Assembly: GCF_030445035.2 (NCBI RefSeq)
Contig: NC_080702.1
Coordinates: 13,896,029 to 13,960,028, forward strand
Direction of reading: 5' to 3'
Source: Dasypus novemcinctus
Taxonomy: Eukaryota; Chordata; Mammalia; Cingulata; Dasypodidae
Length of the DNA stretch: 64,000 nucleotides
Shown: in pieces, positions 21,641 to 31,229 of the stretch
Numbering within the stretch: position 1 is the stretch's first letter
Layout of the letters: every line of letters begins with the position of its first letter
Made by a program: the position numbers and the translations under genes
Notes under the pieces: generated by a model
The model's database searches: none
Seen by the model: only the letters and a program-made list of their open reading frames with translations
What the model was told of the DNA's origin: nothing

Positions 21641-24407
21641 ACTGCTCGCGGCACTCGGCCAAAACCCGCCCCTCTGCAGTGGGACACAGAGGAGCCTATA
21701 TGGGTTGAGCAGTGGCCTTTACCGCCTCACAAGCTTGAAGCTCTGGCACAACTAGTGCAGGAACAACTAAAAAAGGGACACATAGAGCCTTCCACCAGCC
21801 CCTACAATTCGCCTGTCTTCATTATCCACAAGAAATCCACAGATAAGTACCAGCTTTTACATGACCTCAGGGAGATTAACAAACACATTATTCCCATGGG
21901 TTCCGCGTAGCCCGGTTTACCTCACCCATCAGCCATCCCTGCACACTATCATATACTCATCCTAGACATCAAGGATTGTTTCTTCTCCATCCCATTACAC
22001 CCTAGGGACAGGCCCAAGTTCGCCTTCACGGTGCCCCTGGGCAACCACAGGGGGGCTAACCCCCGCTATCAATGGCGCGTCCTTCCACAAGGCATGCGCA
22101 ACAGCCCCACCATCTGTCAGAATTTTGTCAACTACACAGTCGCCCCGCTTCGGCCAGAGGCATATATCATCCACTATATGGACGATGTCCTCCTAGCCCA
22201 TCAGGACGCAGAACATCTACAAACCATTATGACTAAGCTCATTGATAACCTGTTGGCACTAGGCCTCACCGTCAGCAGGGAAAAGGTCCAACATGCACCC
22301 CCATTTACATTTCTGGGGTTCCGTATATCCTCTCATGTGCAGCCCACCGCCCCGCAACTGCGCGTACCCGATCGCTTGTCGCTAGCCGAGCTGCAACAAC
22401 TGTGCGGCAATATTAATTGGGTTCACACTGCTATCCCAATCACCACTGCCCAACTCGAGCCGCTGTTCTCCCTCCTCAGGCACCCAGGACCTATGACATC
22501 CGCAGCTGCCCGGAGCATCAAGCTCTCGCCTGAGGCTAGGGGCGCTATTAAGTTAGTCAATGAGGCTCTAACCAGCATGTCTCTACAGAGGCATGACCCC
22601 AGTAAGCCCATCTTGGCCCTTGTACTCCACACCCCCGGAACGCCTACCAGCGTCCTCTGGCAAGAGGGTCCACTCCAATGGGTGCACTTATCCAAGAGCC
22701 GACTTCCCAAAATTTGCCACTGCACCCACACCTGGCTCAGCCTGGCACATGACCTCCTAACACTCAGCCTCCACACCTACAATACCACACCCTCCACCAT
22801 AGTCTGGCCCCTCACATCGCAAGGGTTCAGCCTGCTTCTTCAAGAGGAACCTTCAGCTCAAATCCTCTTGTCACGCTTCCAGGGGTCCTTTGATAACCAC
22901 TACCCCTCCCACAAACTCCTCCAGGGACTTACTCGTACGCCCTTGGCAGCCCAGCAGCACTCTTTCCCTTCCTCTACACCGCTGCCTCACTGTACCACGG
23001 CCTTTACCGACACCTCTAAAACTAAGTTTGCGTTTGTTGCCTATGTCAAGCACCAAAACCAGCCCATTAGGCGAGTCTTTACTAACCCTCACTCGGTACA
23101 GGCGGGCGAACTCTCAGCAGTTGTCGCCTGCCTCCAAGCTTTGCAGACCAGCCCCTTAACATCTTCACAGACAGCTTATATACGCTGCAGGTATGCAAGT
23201 CCCTTGCCTATGCGGTATTCTTCCCGAGAGATACACCCATTGACACGGCCCTTGCCATGCTCCAGCGCCTTCTTAAAGGGAGGTCCCACCCCTGGTACAT
23301 TGCTCACGTTTGGAGTCACACAGCCCTGCCTGGCCCTTTGGCCGCGGGCAACGCGGAGGCCGATCGGGCAGTCTCTGCCTTTGCCCTCGCCACCGCTGGG
23401 GATCATATTAACCAGGGTAAGTCCCTACACGCCCGTTCTCATTTCTCGGCCGCCTCGCTAAGGCATCTACTGCCAGACTTACCTATTGAAACGTGCAAGC
23501 ACCTCGTGCGCTCATGTCAGACCTGCGCGCCTTTCCTTCCGCTTCGGCCCTTGCAGCCTCAAGGAGTAAACCCTGAGGTCTAAAACCCAACTCTCGATGG
23601 CAAATGGACGTTACCCACGTCCCCTCATTCGGGAGGCTCAAATATGTCCACATCGCTATTGACACTTACTCACACCTCACCTATGCGGCCGCCCTCCCAG
23701 GAGAATCAGCCAAATACTGCATCAAGGCCCTCCGACAGGCCATCCTGTTCATGGGCGTCCCCTGGGATCTAAAAACTGATAATGGGCCCGCATACCACAG
23801 CAGCAGCTTTAAATTATTCCTGCAAGCCTATAACATCACGCACCATTTTGGCATTCCTTACAACCCACAGGGGCAAGCGCTCGTTGAAAATAAGCACCGC
23901 CGCCTAAAAACCCAAATAGAGAAAGAGAAGGCAATTGCCCCCCAAAATTCTGCAGATGAAATCATTACAACATGTCTCATCCACCTAAACCTTCTAACCT
24001 TCGACAACAAGGGCCTCTCGCCCACCCATAAGCACTGGGGGCCATCTTATCTGCCCACCCCCATGCCCATGGTCTATTGGAAAGACCCAGAGAAGAACAC
24101 ATGGGAAGGGCCATGCCCCCTCCTTACCCAAGGGAGAGGTTTTGCTTGTGTCTTTCCAGAAACCGCCTCACAGCCAATCTGGATCCCCGGAGGCAACATC
24201 CGCCCGCCACCACCGCCCACAATGACACGACGAGACAAGCGCAAGCTGTGGTTCCTCGCCCATCAGGTGTCCAAGATGACGCTGAGCGAAGAGACCTCTC
24301 CAATCGCCCCAACCAATGACCCCCAACTCTTGCAGCTAATCTGGCTCTACCACCGAGCCAGTGACATCTCAGGCTGCACCCCCCCCAACGGGTACTCCTC
24401 CACTTAA
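21641..24407 (+). pseudogene. pol: pol: reverse transcriptase, RNase H, integrase (one stop, two frameshifts)
   Basis: Pol would copy viral RNA to DNA and integrate it. RT starts near 21700 and shows the N-P-V-F-type entry block, D-I-K-D-C-F, L-P-Q-G (22082-22093) and Y-M-D-D (22175-22186). RNase H has D in 'FTDTSK' (about 23007) and E in 'QAGELS' (about 23108), with its third acidic block in another frame from 23161. Integrase shows an H-x3-H...C-x2-C finger (about 23430-23525) and a complete D,D-35-E triad (D at 23607-23609, D at 23778-23780, E at 23886-23888). Lesions are an in-frame TAG at 21908-21910 between two RT blocks, a one-base loss near 23140-23157 within RNase H, and another near 23575-23583 between integrase finger and core. 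The last frame ends at 24405-24407 and overlaps env. The enzyme is dead as a polyprotein. Confidence 0.88.
24316..24339 (+). other. Upstream env-frame ATG followed by stop
   Basis: In the env reading frame an ATG at 24316 opens only seven codons before TAA (24337-24339). Downstream of that stop the frame is open but has no ATG until 24424. This is the likely place where the original leader was broken, unless a spliced upstream exon supplies a start. Confidence 0.6.
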
Positions 24408-24423
24408 ATCTTTGCTCCTCTTA

Positions 24424-26217
24424 ATGCTCGCGCTCCTATCCAACCCTGCACCTGTCCTCTCTAACCCATCACACCAACCCTTTAATTGGACATTGAGCCT
24501 CTGGCAACAGGAGAAATTACTTCAATACAAGGTCACCTCCACCTCCCCTATCTTCTCTGTTCACCTTTGCCGCCTTACAGGCCAAAGTCCCAATTGTTAC
24601 CCGGGATGCCAGGGACAGGGCTGCTATGGCGGTGGGGGAGGTGCTGTCCCAGGCCCCGGGGGACCTCCAATTTCAGGCTATTATATCTGTCCTTCTTCAG
24701 CAGGCTCCTCCTCCCGTTCCTGCCATGACCCTGCACACTATTATTGCCCCGCCTGGGGGTGCGAATCCATGGCAGTCGGATGGCAGGGAGCCCCGAATAA
24801 TGACCCCAACCTTAAGTTACTCGGTCGTCAACTCTCCCCGCAGCAAACCAACGTCACCCTACAAGTAAAAAATCCCAGTGACGTCCAATGGCTTGCTGGC
24901 CGCACATGGGGAATACGGCTCTACATGAATGGGCATGACGCTGGTGCCTTCTTTCTTATAAGAAAAAACCCGGCCATCTCCTCACCGTCCCCCATCCCAG
25001 TCGTCCCTAATTCAGTCCTCAATCCATTGCCTCATTATACTCGCCCTATCATTTCTCGTTCTAGCGTCTCCTCTAATGTCTCCTCTGACGAACCCTCACT
25101 GAGTCTGCATAACCCGCTCATCGCCCTCCTTAATGCCTCATTTCTCTCTCTAAACTCTTCCAACCCCAATCTCACAAAAGATTGTTGGTTATGCTACTCC
25201 TCCGCGGCACCATACTATGAGGCTATAGCCACCAATGCCTCTTACCAAACCTCCACAAGTAGCAATCCTGCCTCCTGCAGCTGGAATCAAACGAGAATAG
25301 GGCTGACAATTCGGTCAGTCTCTCAGAGCGGGCTCTGCATCACTAAGATCGGGGGTACTATCGTTTTTTCCATGAAAACTCTTTGCAATTTCACCGCTAC
25401 CCCTGAAGCAACTGCCCAGTTCCTAATACCCCATAATGACACAAGATGGCTATGTTCCTCCACTGGCCTCACCCCATGTCTTAGTGTCCAAACCCTCAAC
25501 TCTACCCGTGAAACCTGCATGCTCGCTATTATACTCCCCCGCATTTATTTTCACAATGATAACCAATTCTTTGACTCCTGGCAGCGCCACCTTCTACCAA
25601 CCTACGTACAGAAGAGAGAAATTATCACCGCCATTACAATTGCTTCACTTCTAGGTCTTGCTGGAGCTAGTACTGGGATTGCAGCCCTCACTACACAACA
25701 AACCTCCTTTTCCTCTATCAGGAGAGCCATCGACAAAGACATAACTCGTCTGGAAAGCTCCATTTCCCACCTAGAAAAATCCCTAAACTCTCTGTCCGAA
25801 GTAGTGCTCCAAAATCGCAGAGGTTTAGATCTTCTCTTCCTTAAAGAGGGAGGGCTCTGCGCAGCCTTAGGGGAAGAATGTTGTTTTTATGTTAATCATT
25901 CCGGCCTCATTAGAGATAACATGGCCCAAGTGAGGGAGGGGCTAGCAAAACATAAAAGAGAAAGAGAAACCCAAGGAGGCCTCTCCTGGGGATTCAACTG
26001 GATCCTCCCCTACATCCTCCCTATTTTGGGCCCCCTAATTATTCTCCTCTTCGCTTTGGCAGTCGGACAACTCGCCAAGGATCAGGCTAATGCAATTTTT
26101 AGCTCACACGTACAGGTCAACTATCAGCGACTCGCCACCACGGAGAACGCCCCCCCATTTTGTCTTCCTGGCCTCCTCCCGCCCCTTCTCCCCGCAGGTG
26201 CCCCGCGCCTCCTGTAA
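24424..26217 (+). CDS. env: Retroviral envelope glycoprotein, gamma/type-D kind, long open frame
   Basis: Envelope mediates receptor binding and membrane fusion. The frame is open from 24340 to 26217. The first in-frame ATG inside it is 24424, giving 597 codons (numbering from here). Features: a short hydrophobic N-terminus (about 1-13), a Gly-rich Cys-rich SU start, a C-W-L-C disulfide-exchange motif (254-257), about 12 N-glycosylation sequons, and a dibasic K-R at 397-398 as the SU/TM boundary. Then come a hydrophobic Ala/Gly-rich fusion peptide (about 399-425), a heptad-repeat helix (about 426-464), the conserved immunosuppressive-domain region (about 462-478), a C-x6-C-C motif (479, 486, 487), a membrane span (about 526-547) and a roughly 50-residue tail with Y-x-x-L (567-570). 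Odd points: the natural start appears lost (an ATG at 24316 is followed by TAA at 24337-24339), the signal peptide from 24424 is short, and the cleavage site lacks a P4 arginine. No full-length stop or frameshift interrupts SU-TM. Confidence 0.75.
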   Translation: MLALLSNPAPVLSNPSHQPFNWTLSLWQQEKLLQYKVTSTSPIFSVHLCRLTGQSPNCYPGCQGQGCYGGGGGAVPGPGGPPISGYYICPSSAGSSSRSCHDPAHYYCPAWGCESMAVGWQGAPNNDPNLKLLGRQLSPQQTNVTLQVKNPSDVQWLAGRTWGIRLYMNGHDAGAFFLIRKNPAISSPSPIPVVPNSVLNPLPHYTRPIISRSSVSSNVSSDEPSLSLHNPLIALLNASFLSLNSSNPNLTKDCWLCYSSAAPYYEAIATNASYQTSTSSNPASCSWNQTRIGLTIRSVSQSGLCITKIGGTIVFSMKTLCNFTATPEATAQFLIPHNDTRWLCSSTGLTPCLSVQTLNSTRETCMLAIILPRIYFHNDNQFFDSWQRHLLPTYVQKREIITAITIASLLGLAGASTGIAALTTQQTSFSSIRRAIDKDITRLESSISHLEKSLNSLSEVVLQNRRGLDLLFLKEGGLCAALGEECCFYVNHSGLIRDNMAQVREGLAKHKRERETQGGLSWGFNWILPYILPILGPLIILLFALAVGQLAKDQANAIFSSHVQVNYQRLATTENAPPFCLPGLLPPLLPAGAPRLL

Positions 26218-26557
26218 CCTCAGCTCACCTGCTGCCCTCTCTCTCAAGCAGCTACGGCCCCGCTAAACTGTCCACGACACCTCGCGCTCCCACTTCCCCC
26301 AGCCCATGGCTTACCTGCCTTTTAGCCCCCACAAACTTTTCAGGAGATGGATCTTCCAAAACTTCATTTGCCCCGGGCCCTGCCAATACCGCCGCTGCCC
26401 TCCAGAACCAAGCAGCCATTCGCCTGTCCCATCGCCAGACCACCTTCGAGCTGCGGACCTGCCGACTGGCTACCTGCTAGCCCCAGATTGCCACTATGCC
26501 CTCCCGCTCCCCCTCTTTCCTTTGCCAATGCAAACTTCGCCCACCTCCCTGCCACTC
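26218..26557 (+). other. Provirus sequence between env and polypurine tract
   Basis: About 340 bases of C-rich, CpG-containing sequence. Overlapping open frames on both strands (for example 26160-26480, 26306-26743) reflect base composition; none shows a domain. Confidence 0.45.
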
Positions 26558-26569
26558 AGAGAGGGGGAA
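26558..26569 (+). promoter_or_regulatory. Polypurine tract of betaretrovirus-like provirus
   Basis: AGAGAGGGGGAA lies immediately before the inferred 3' LTR start (TTGAGGG/TGAGGG at 26570-26571). Confidence 0.7.
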
Positions 26570-26570
26570 T

Positions 26571-27015
26571 TGAGGGAAGGCTATCTAGGCGAGCTGCGGT
26601 GGGCCAAGGGAACTGGTAGAACGGACGGCTTCCTGCTCTCCGCAGGGGCATGGGTGAGTCCCGCCCTCCCTGTCTGGCGAATGGGCCGCCCGCTCTTCGC
26701 CGAGGTACGGGCAAGCCACGCCCTCTCGACCGTTCCTGCCTAACCGCCAAACCCGACCTACTGCCTCCCCCTCTTCCCCCTCGCCGGGGCCATGCCATCC
26801 AACGACCACCGGCCAATCCCCGCTGGCCAACTTTCACATTGCCTAACTCCCACCAGCCCCAACCGACCAATGCCCCACACGCCATCTCCTGCCTGCCCCA
26901 TCCCCTCACCCCACAATATATATTGTCCAGCACTTCCTGAATAAAGCAGACTGCATGTTACCACCACTTGCCGTCTCCGCAGCATTCTTCGTGCCCGCTG
27001 TGCGTCCATCTAACA
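26571..27015 (+). repeat. 3' LTR of betaretrovirus-like provirus
   Basis: About 445 bp, from TGAGGGAAGG after the polypurine tract to TCTAACA (CA at 27014-27015). It contains an AATATATATTG TATA-like box (26915-26925) and AATAAA (26940-26945) only about 20 bases downstream, implying a short R region as in betaretroviral LTRs. The ends are inferred from the polypurine tract and the TG/CA rule because no second LTR is available to compare. Confidence 0.72.
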
Positions 27016-27094
27016 CCTCCCCCTCAAGCAGCTTGGGCAGAGCCAGAGGAACCCCCCAAACGTCAAAAGGCACAATAAATTAAATAAAAAATTC
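27016..27094. other. Flank of provirus, unassigned
   Basis: About 80 bases between the LTR and a SINE. I cannot tell whether it continues the interrupted ERV-L-like element. Confidence 0.3.
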
Positions 27095-27420
27095 ACTGGA
27101 AGGAATGGATGTAGCTCAAGCAGTTGGGTGTCTGGCTCTCACATGGGTGGTCCTGGGTTCAGTTCTCATTGTCTCTTAAATAAGATGAGCTGATGCAACA
27201 AGATGATGCAATGTGCTGACACGAGGAGAAACAAGCAGGCAGCACATGTGGCTCAAGCAACTGGGTGTCCACCTCCTACATGGGAGCTCCTGGGTTCAAT
27301 TCCAGGGGCCTCCTAAAGAAGATGAGCACACATAGTGAGCAGACACAAGTACAAAACAATGAGCAGACAGATGAGGGAGCGATGTTGGGAAAGGGAAAAT
27401 AAATGAATAAAACTTGAAGA
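27095..27420 (+). mobile_element. Dimeric DAS-type SINE
   Basis: Two related tRNA-like monomers in tandem: 'ggatgtagctcaagcagttgg' with B-box-like 'gggttcagttc', then 'catgtggctcaagcaactgg' with 'gggttcaattcc'. It ends in an A-rich tail (about 27395-27420). Same family as 46856-47065. Confidence 0.8.
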
Positions 27421-27996
27421 CATGGACTATGAGAGTGAACATACAAAAAGATGAAGAAAAAATGGATAAGTGGAAAAAATTGAACAGGGTCTCAAGTAAC
27501 CAAATGACAGCAAGAGATGTGCAAACATCTCATCTAGTATGACTGTCCCAGGAGTAGAAGAAAAGGGAAAGGGTGCAGAAGGAATATATGAAGAAATAAT
27601 GATAGAATATTTACCAACGTATTGAAAGACATAAATATCCATGTCCAAAAAAAACATACTCCTATGAGAATAAATCCAAATAGACCAAATCCAAGACACA
27701 TACAAATCAGAATGTCAAATAAAAAAGACAAAGAGAATTCTGAGAGCAGCAAGAGAAAAATGATGCATATCCTACAAGGCATACCTGATAAGATTAAGTG
27801 TTGATTTCTCATGAGTAACCATGCAGGAAAGAAGGCAGTGGCATGATGTATTTAAGATACTGAGAGAGATGCTTGAAAGAGAGTCTAGAAATGAATATTA
27901 TATCAGTACAAGTAACTAAAAGTATTAAAAGATTGGTAAAAATAAAATATGACAGATAAAACCCACAGTCAAAATAGGTGAAATAAGAACTGCCTT
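27421..27996 (+). mobile_element. L1 / HAL1-like ORF1 region, part 1 of a split element
   Basis: The plus strand carries the end of an ORF1 coiled coil and the RRM/C-terminal region, with the shared blocks 'tgcagaaggaatatatgaagaaataat', 'agaccaa.tccaagacacata' and 'aattctgagagcagcaagagaaaa'. Several frameshifts are present. It is interrupted at 27996 by the retroposon 27997-29480 and resumes at 29493. Confidence 0.75.
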
Positions 27997-29480
27997 ATGT
28001 AAAGGGTGCATGGTAATGTTTGGATATACTGATAATGGCAACAATTAAAAACTACAGCTGGGGGGGGTACTGGGTTCCTGGCCGGGGGTGCTCTGTCGTG
28101 GTCCCTAGGGGAGCAGTGGCAGTCCCCCAGGAGGGAATGAGGGTCCAACAGTGAGACCATGATACTAATGACTATGCTTGTGAGCCTATATGCCTGAAAT
28201 AAGAACAAGGTCTAGAGAAGCACTGTGCCTAGGAATTTCCTCCTGACAGCCTTCATGTTACTCAAATGTGGCCAGTCTCAAAGCCAAACTCAGCATGTAA
28301 ATGCAATGCCTTCCCCCCAGCGTGGGACATGACACCAAGGGATGAGCCTCCCTGGCACCGAGGGATCACTACCAAGTACCAACTGATGATGCAACTAGAA
28401 AATGACCTTGAATTAAAGGTTCAATGTGGATCAGCAGAATATCCCTGTCTACATATAATAACATGACATTAAAATGCTGTTTGACCTAATGTAAGGGGGA
28501 AATGGAAAGGAGAAATGAGTTTATATGGCTATGAGTCTCTAAAAAAGAGTCTGGAGGTTGTCAGAAGGATTGCCCTTATGCACAGCTGAGCAGAGTCTAA
28601 GATACAGATAAAGTAGATACAACCCCAGGTATTGGTTCCTTTGAGGGCTAGAGACCCACGGGTTCTATGGTCATGGCAAATGGGGTTCACTGCCATGTCA
28701 GATGGCCCTTCTTTGGAGCTGGTGTTTCTGCGTGATGGAACTGGACTCAGATGGGATCTCTTTTCACAAGACTTTCATGCTACTTTACTGGAATTGTAGT
28801 TGGTTTTGGGGTTTAAGATATATTTAGGGGATTTGAATCTCTGGACTGACAATATGATAGCCAGGCCCTGAGACTCAACAGATTTCAGCTCCTACACTCT
28901 GATTTATTGGACTCACCCCACTCAGCTAAGATGGAGTTGAAGGACAACCACCACACCATGGAGCCTAGAGTGCCTACAACTGAAAGTAGGAGGGTTGCAT
29001 CCCAGTATCCATGTGGAATCTGAGCCTCCTCTTGACACAGAGGTGCAACGGACGCAACCAATCCAAGGTCCACAGAGAAAAGGTGGCACTGGTGTGGGAA
29101 AAGAGGCCATGGTGGCTGATGGGTATGGGGAATGGGAGGAAGAGATGAGATGTGGAGGCGTTTTTGGGACTTGGAGTTGCCCTGGATGGTGCTTCAGGGG
29201 CAATCACTGGACATTGTAAACCCTCCCAGGGCCCACTGGATGGAACGTGGGAGAGTATGGGCTATGATGTGGACCACTGACCATGAGGTGCAGAGATTCC
29301 CAGAGATGTACTTACCAAATGCAATGGATGTGTCATGATGATGGGAGTGAGTGTTGCTGTGGGGGGAGTGGTGGGGTGGTGGTGGTAGGGTTCAATGGGA
29401 CCTCATATTTTTTGAATGTAATATTTTTACAAAATGAATAAAATTAAAAAAAATAGCATACAATTACCTTAAAAAAAAAA
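27997..29480 (+). mobile_element. 1.48-kb L1-tailed retroposon with target-site duplication
   Basis: Flanked by a perfect 12-bp duplication AAGAACTGCCTT (27985-27996 and 29481-29492) and ending in an A-rich tail (about 29437-29480), so it arrived by L1-type retroposition into an L1. It has no coding domain; open frames within it are short and unrelated. Related pieces are at 740-1150, 37075-37270 (minus), 44566-44700 (minus), 48345-48520, possibly 47575-47720, and 63649-64000. The last 250 bases resemble the 3' tail of L1. The simplest reading is an L1 copy 5'-truncated within a long 3' UTR; the alternative is an independent non-autonomous family. Confidence 0.75.
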
Positions 29481-29492
29481 AAGAACTGCCTT

Positions 29493-29650
29493 TAGAGTAA
29501 TAACATTGAATGCTAACAGATTAAACTCCCCAATCAAAAGACATAGACTGGTGGATTGATAGGAAATAGAGCCATCTATATGCTGTCAATAAGAGACTTA
29601 CCTTAGTCCCAAGGATACCAATAGATTGAAATTGAAAGGCTGGAGTTTCC
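29493..29650 (+). mobile_element. L1 ORF2 start, part 2 of split element
   Basis: Continues the L1 interrupted at 27996. 'agagtaataacattgaatgctaac' and 'ctatatgctgtc' match the ORF2 endonuclease start at 58385-58500. It ends where another L1 begins. Confidence 0.65.
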
Positions 29651-30239
29651 AGGAAAATGGCATTATTGCAATTAGGCACTGCCCAGCTTTTTAATGAAAA
29701 ACAGCAAAGAGGCAAAATCCTACATGAGTGAGCTGTTTTGGAAATCCACAGAGCAGGAGGCTTGAGGACATTGATCTGAAGGAAGCTGGACAAAGGGATA
29801 GAGTACAAGGGAAAACCATGAGTTGCTCACTCCTGTGGCTGGAAACAGTGGGCAGCTAAGCCCCCTTCAAGGCAAATAGGCTCTGTGGATGACCTGGCTC
29901 TCACCAGCCAGCTAAGAGGGAATATTCCCTGGGAGGGATACAGGACTGACAAAGTGTGGAGAGTCATTTCCTTTCTGTGTGTTTGGATACAAGAGTTCCA
30001 TTTGAGTCTCAGGGAGGATACCAGCTATTATTGAGGTAGCCCCAGGGCAAGGGGAAAGGGGAATCTGCTCGGAAAGGCTGTCACACCCAGCTGCAATGGG
30101 AGAAAAGAACTTGACCGGTGAGGGGGCAGAGATAAGACAATAACTAGTCCAGTCACTGAAAACTATGAAAAGTCCATCTTGCCTAAGTGAAAGGGGGCAG
30201 AAAGAGCCCAATAATCTTTCAAAAGCCTCTTTAGTCTAT

Positions 30240-30310
30240 ATAGCTCCAGTAGCACAGTGGGAAAATTCCTGCCTTCCATGTACGTCTCTGGTTCAAATCC
30301 TGATACCACC
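30240..30310 (+). repeat. tRNA-like block in L1 5' UTR
   Basis: An A-box-like TAGCACAGTGGG (30250-30261) and a B-box-like GGTTCAAATCC (30290-30300) are spaced as in tRNA-derived promoters. It does not fold into a clear cloverleaf with a matched acceptor stem by eye, so it is not called a tRNA gene. A second, diverged copy lies at the equivalent place in another L1 (56334-56395). Confidence 0.6.
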
Positions 30311-31229
30311 AAGGGAAGGGATCCAGGAACAGTTAAGGCATGCAACTGATACCTTATGATAGAGAACATATGAATGAGTTTCTACTGTTTTGCTTTTTGG
30401 ATTTTTTTATCTTTCATTTTATTTGCTAAAACTGGATATATCTCCTGGGGAGGGCAGGCTGCAGGGCGATTAGTTTTTGAGCACTAGCATCCTGAGAAGC
30501 TCTCTATGGTCCTATGAGGGAAGACTGTTTTTCCTGGGCTGCTTCTTTGTTGCTGTTTTGTTTTTTGTTACTTGTTTTCCCTTTCTGTTTCCTTTTTATA
30601 TTTTGCTTATTTTTTTTACCGGCTTTATTTCTCTACTTTTCTTAATTTTTCTGTCTTCTGCTTTTCTTCCATTTCATCACTTCTTGCTTGGTCTTCATTT
30701 TTACCTTTCCTCTCTCTCCTTTTATTCTCTCCATCTATTCTCTTCCCATCTGCCTGTCTTTTAATTAATTCTATTTTTTTCTCTCTGTTTTGTTTCTAGT
30801 TGTATCTTTTCTGCTCATCTGTCCAGTCTTTTAATTCATTATATTTTTCCCTATATTTTGTCCCATTTATTTTTTCTATTTCACCTTTTATTCTTTTTCC
30901 TTTGTATTCTTTTTGTAATTTTTTACTTGTATTACCTAGTTTCTTAGCTCTTGCACATATCCTCTTGTATCTTTTTTTTTTTTGTATTATATTGCCATTA
31001 TTCTTTTTCTCTTATCTCTGACTTTTCTATGGTCCTTATGTTTTTTCCCAAGGAAACAAAGACAATTGGAAGGATATAGAATAAAAGGAGCCAAGTATCA
31101 AAAAATTAACATAAAAAGAAACAACAAAATATAACCCTAAAGTAAAAAGAGAAGCTAATTCACCAAATAAGCCCCTCAAGATAAACAGATGCCCAGACAC
31201 CAACAAAAAATCACAAGCAATTCTAAGAA

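Larger units (their letters stand above)
21140..27015 (+). mobile_element. 5'-truncated betaretrovirus-like provirus with gamma-type envelope
   Basis: The order is gag tail, protease, reverse transcriptase, RNase H, integrase, envelope, polypurine tract, 3' LTR. The 5' LTR, leader and nearly all of gag are missing; the left junction abuts an ERV-L-like remnant. Pol motifs are betaretroviral in style whereas the envelope is of the gamma/type-D kind, a mosaic known in type-D retroviruses. The block is markedly richer in GC and CpG than its surroundings, which suggests limited time for CpG decay. No 5' copy of the LTR exists in the window, so age cannot be estimated from LTR divergence. Confidence 0.88.

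Noticed and set aside
26556..26943. Open frames on both strands in the 3' LTR region
   Set aside because: They follow from high GC content. The sequence has LTR signals (PPT, TATA, AATAAA) and no protein motif.
30240..30310. Functional tRNA gene
   Set aside because: Has A- and B-box-like motifs but no convincing acceptor stem or terminator, and lies within an L1 5' UTR in two L1 copies.
30477..31021. Hydrophobic open frames resembling membrane proteins
   Set aside because: Produced by the long pyrimidine-rich tract of the L1 5' UTR; the same effect occurs at 56660-57040.
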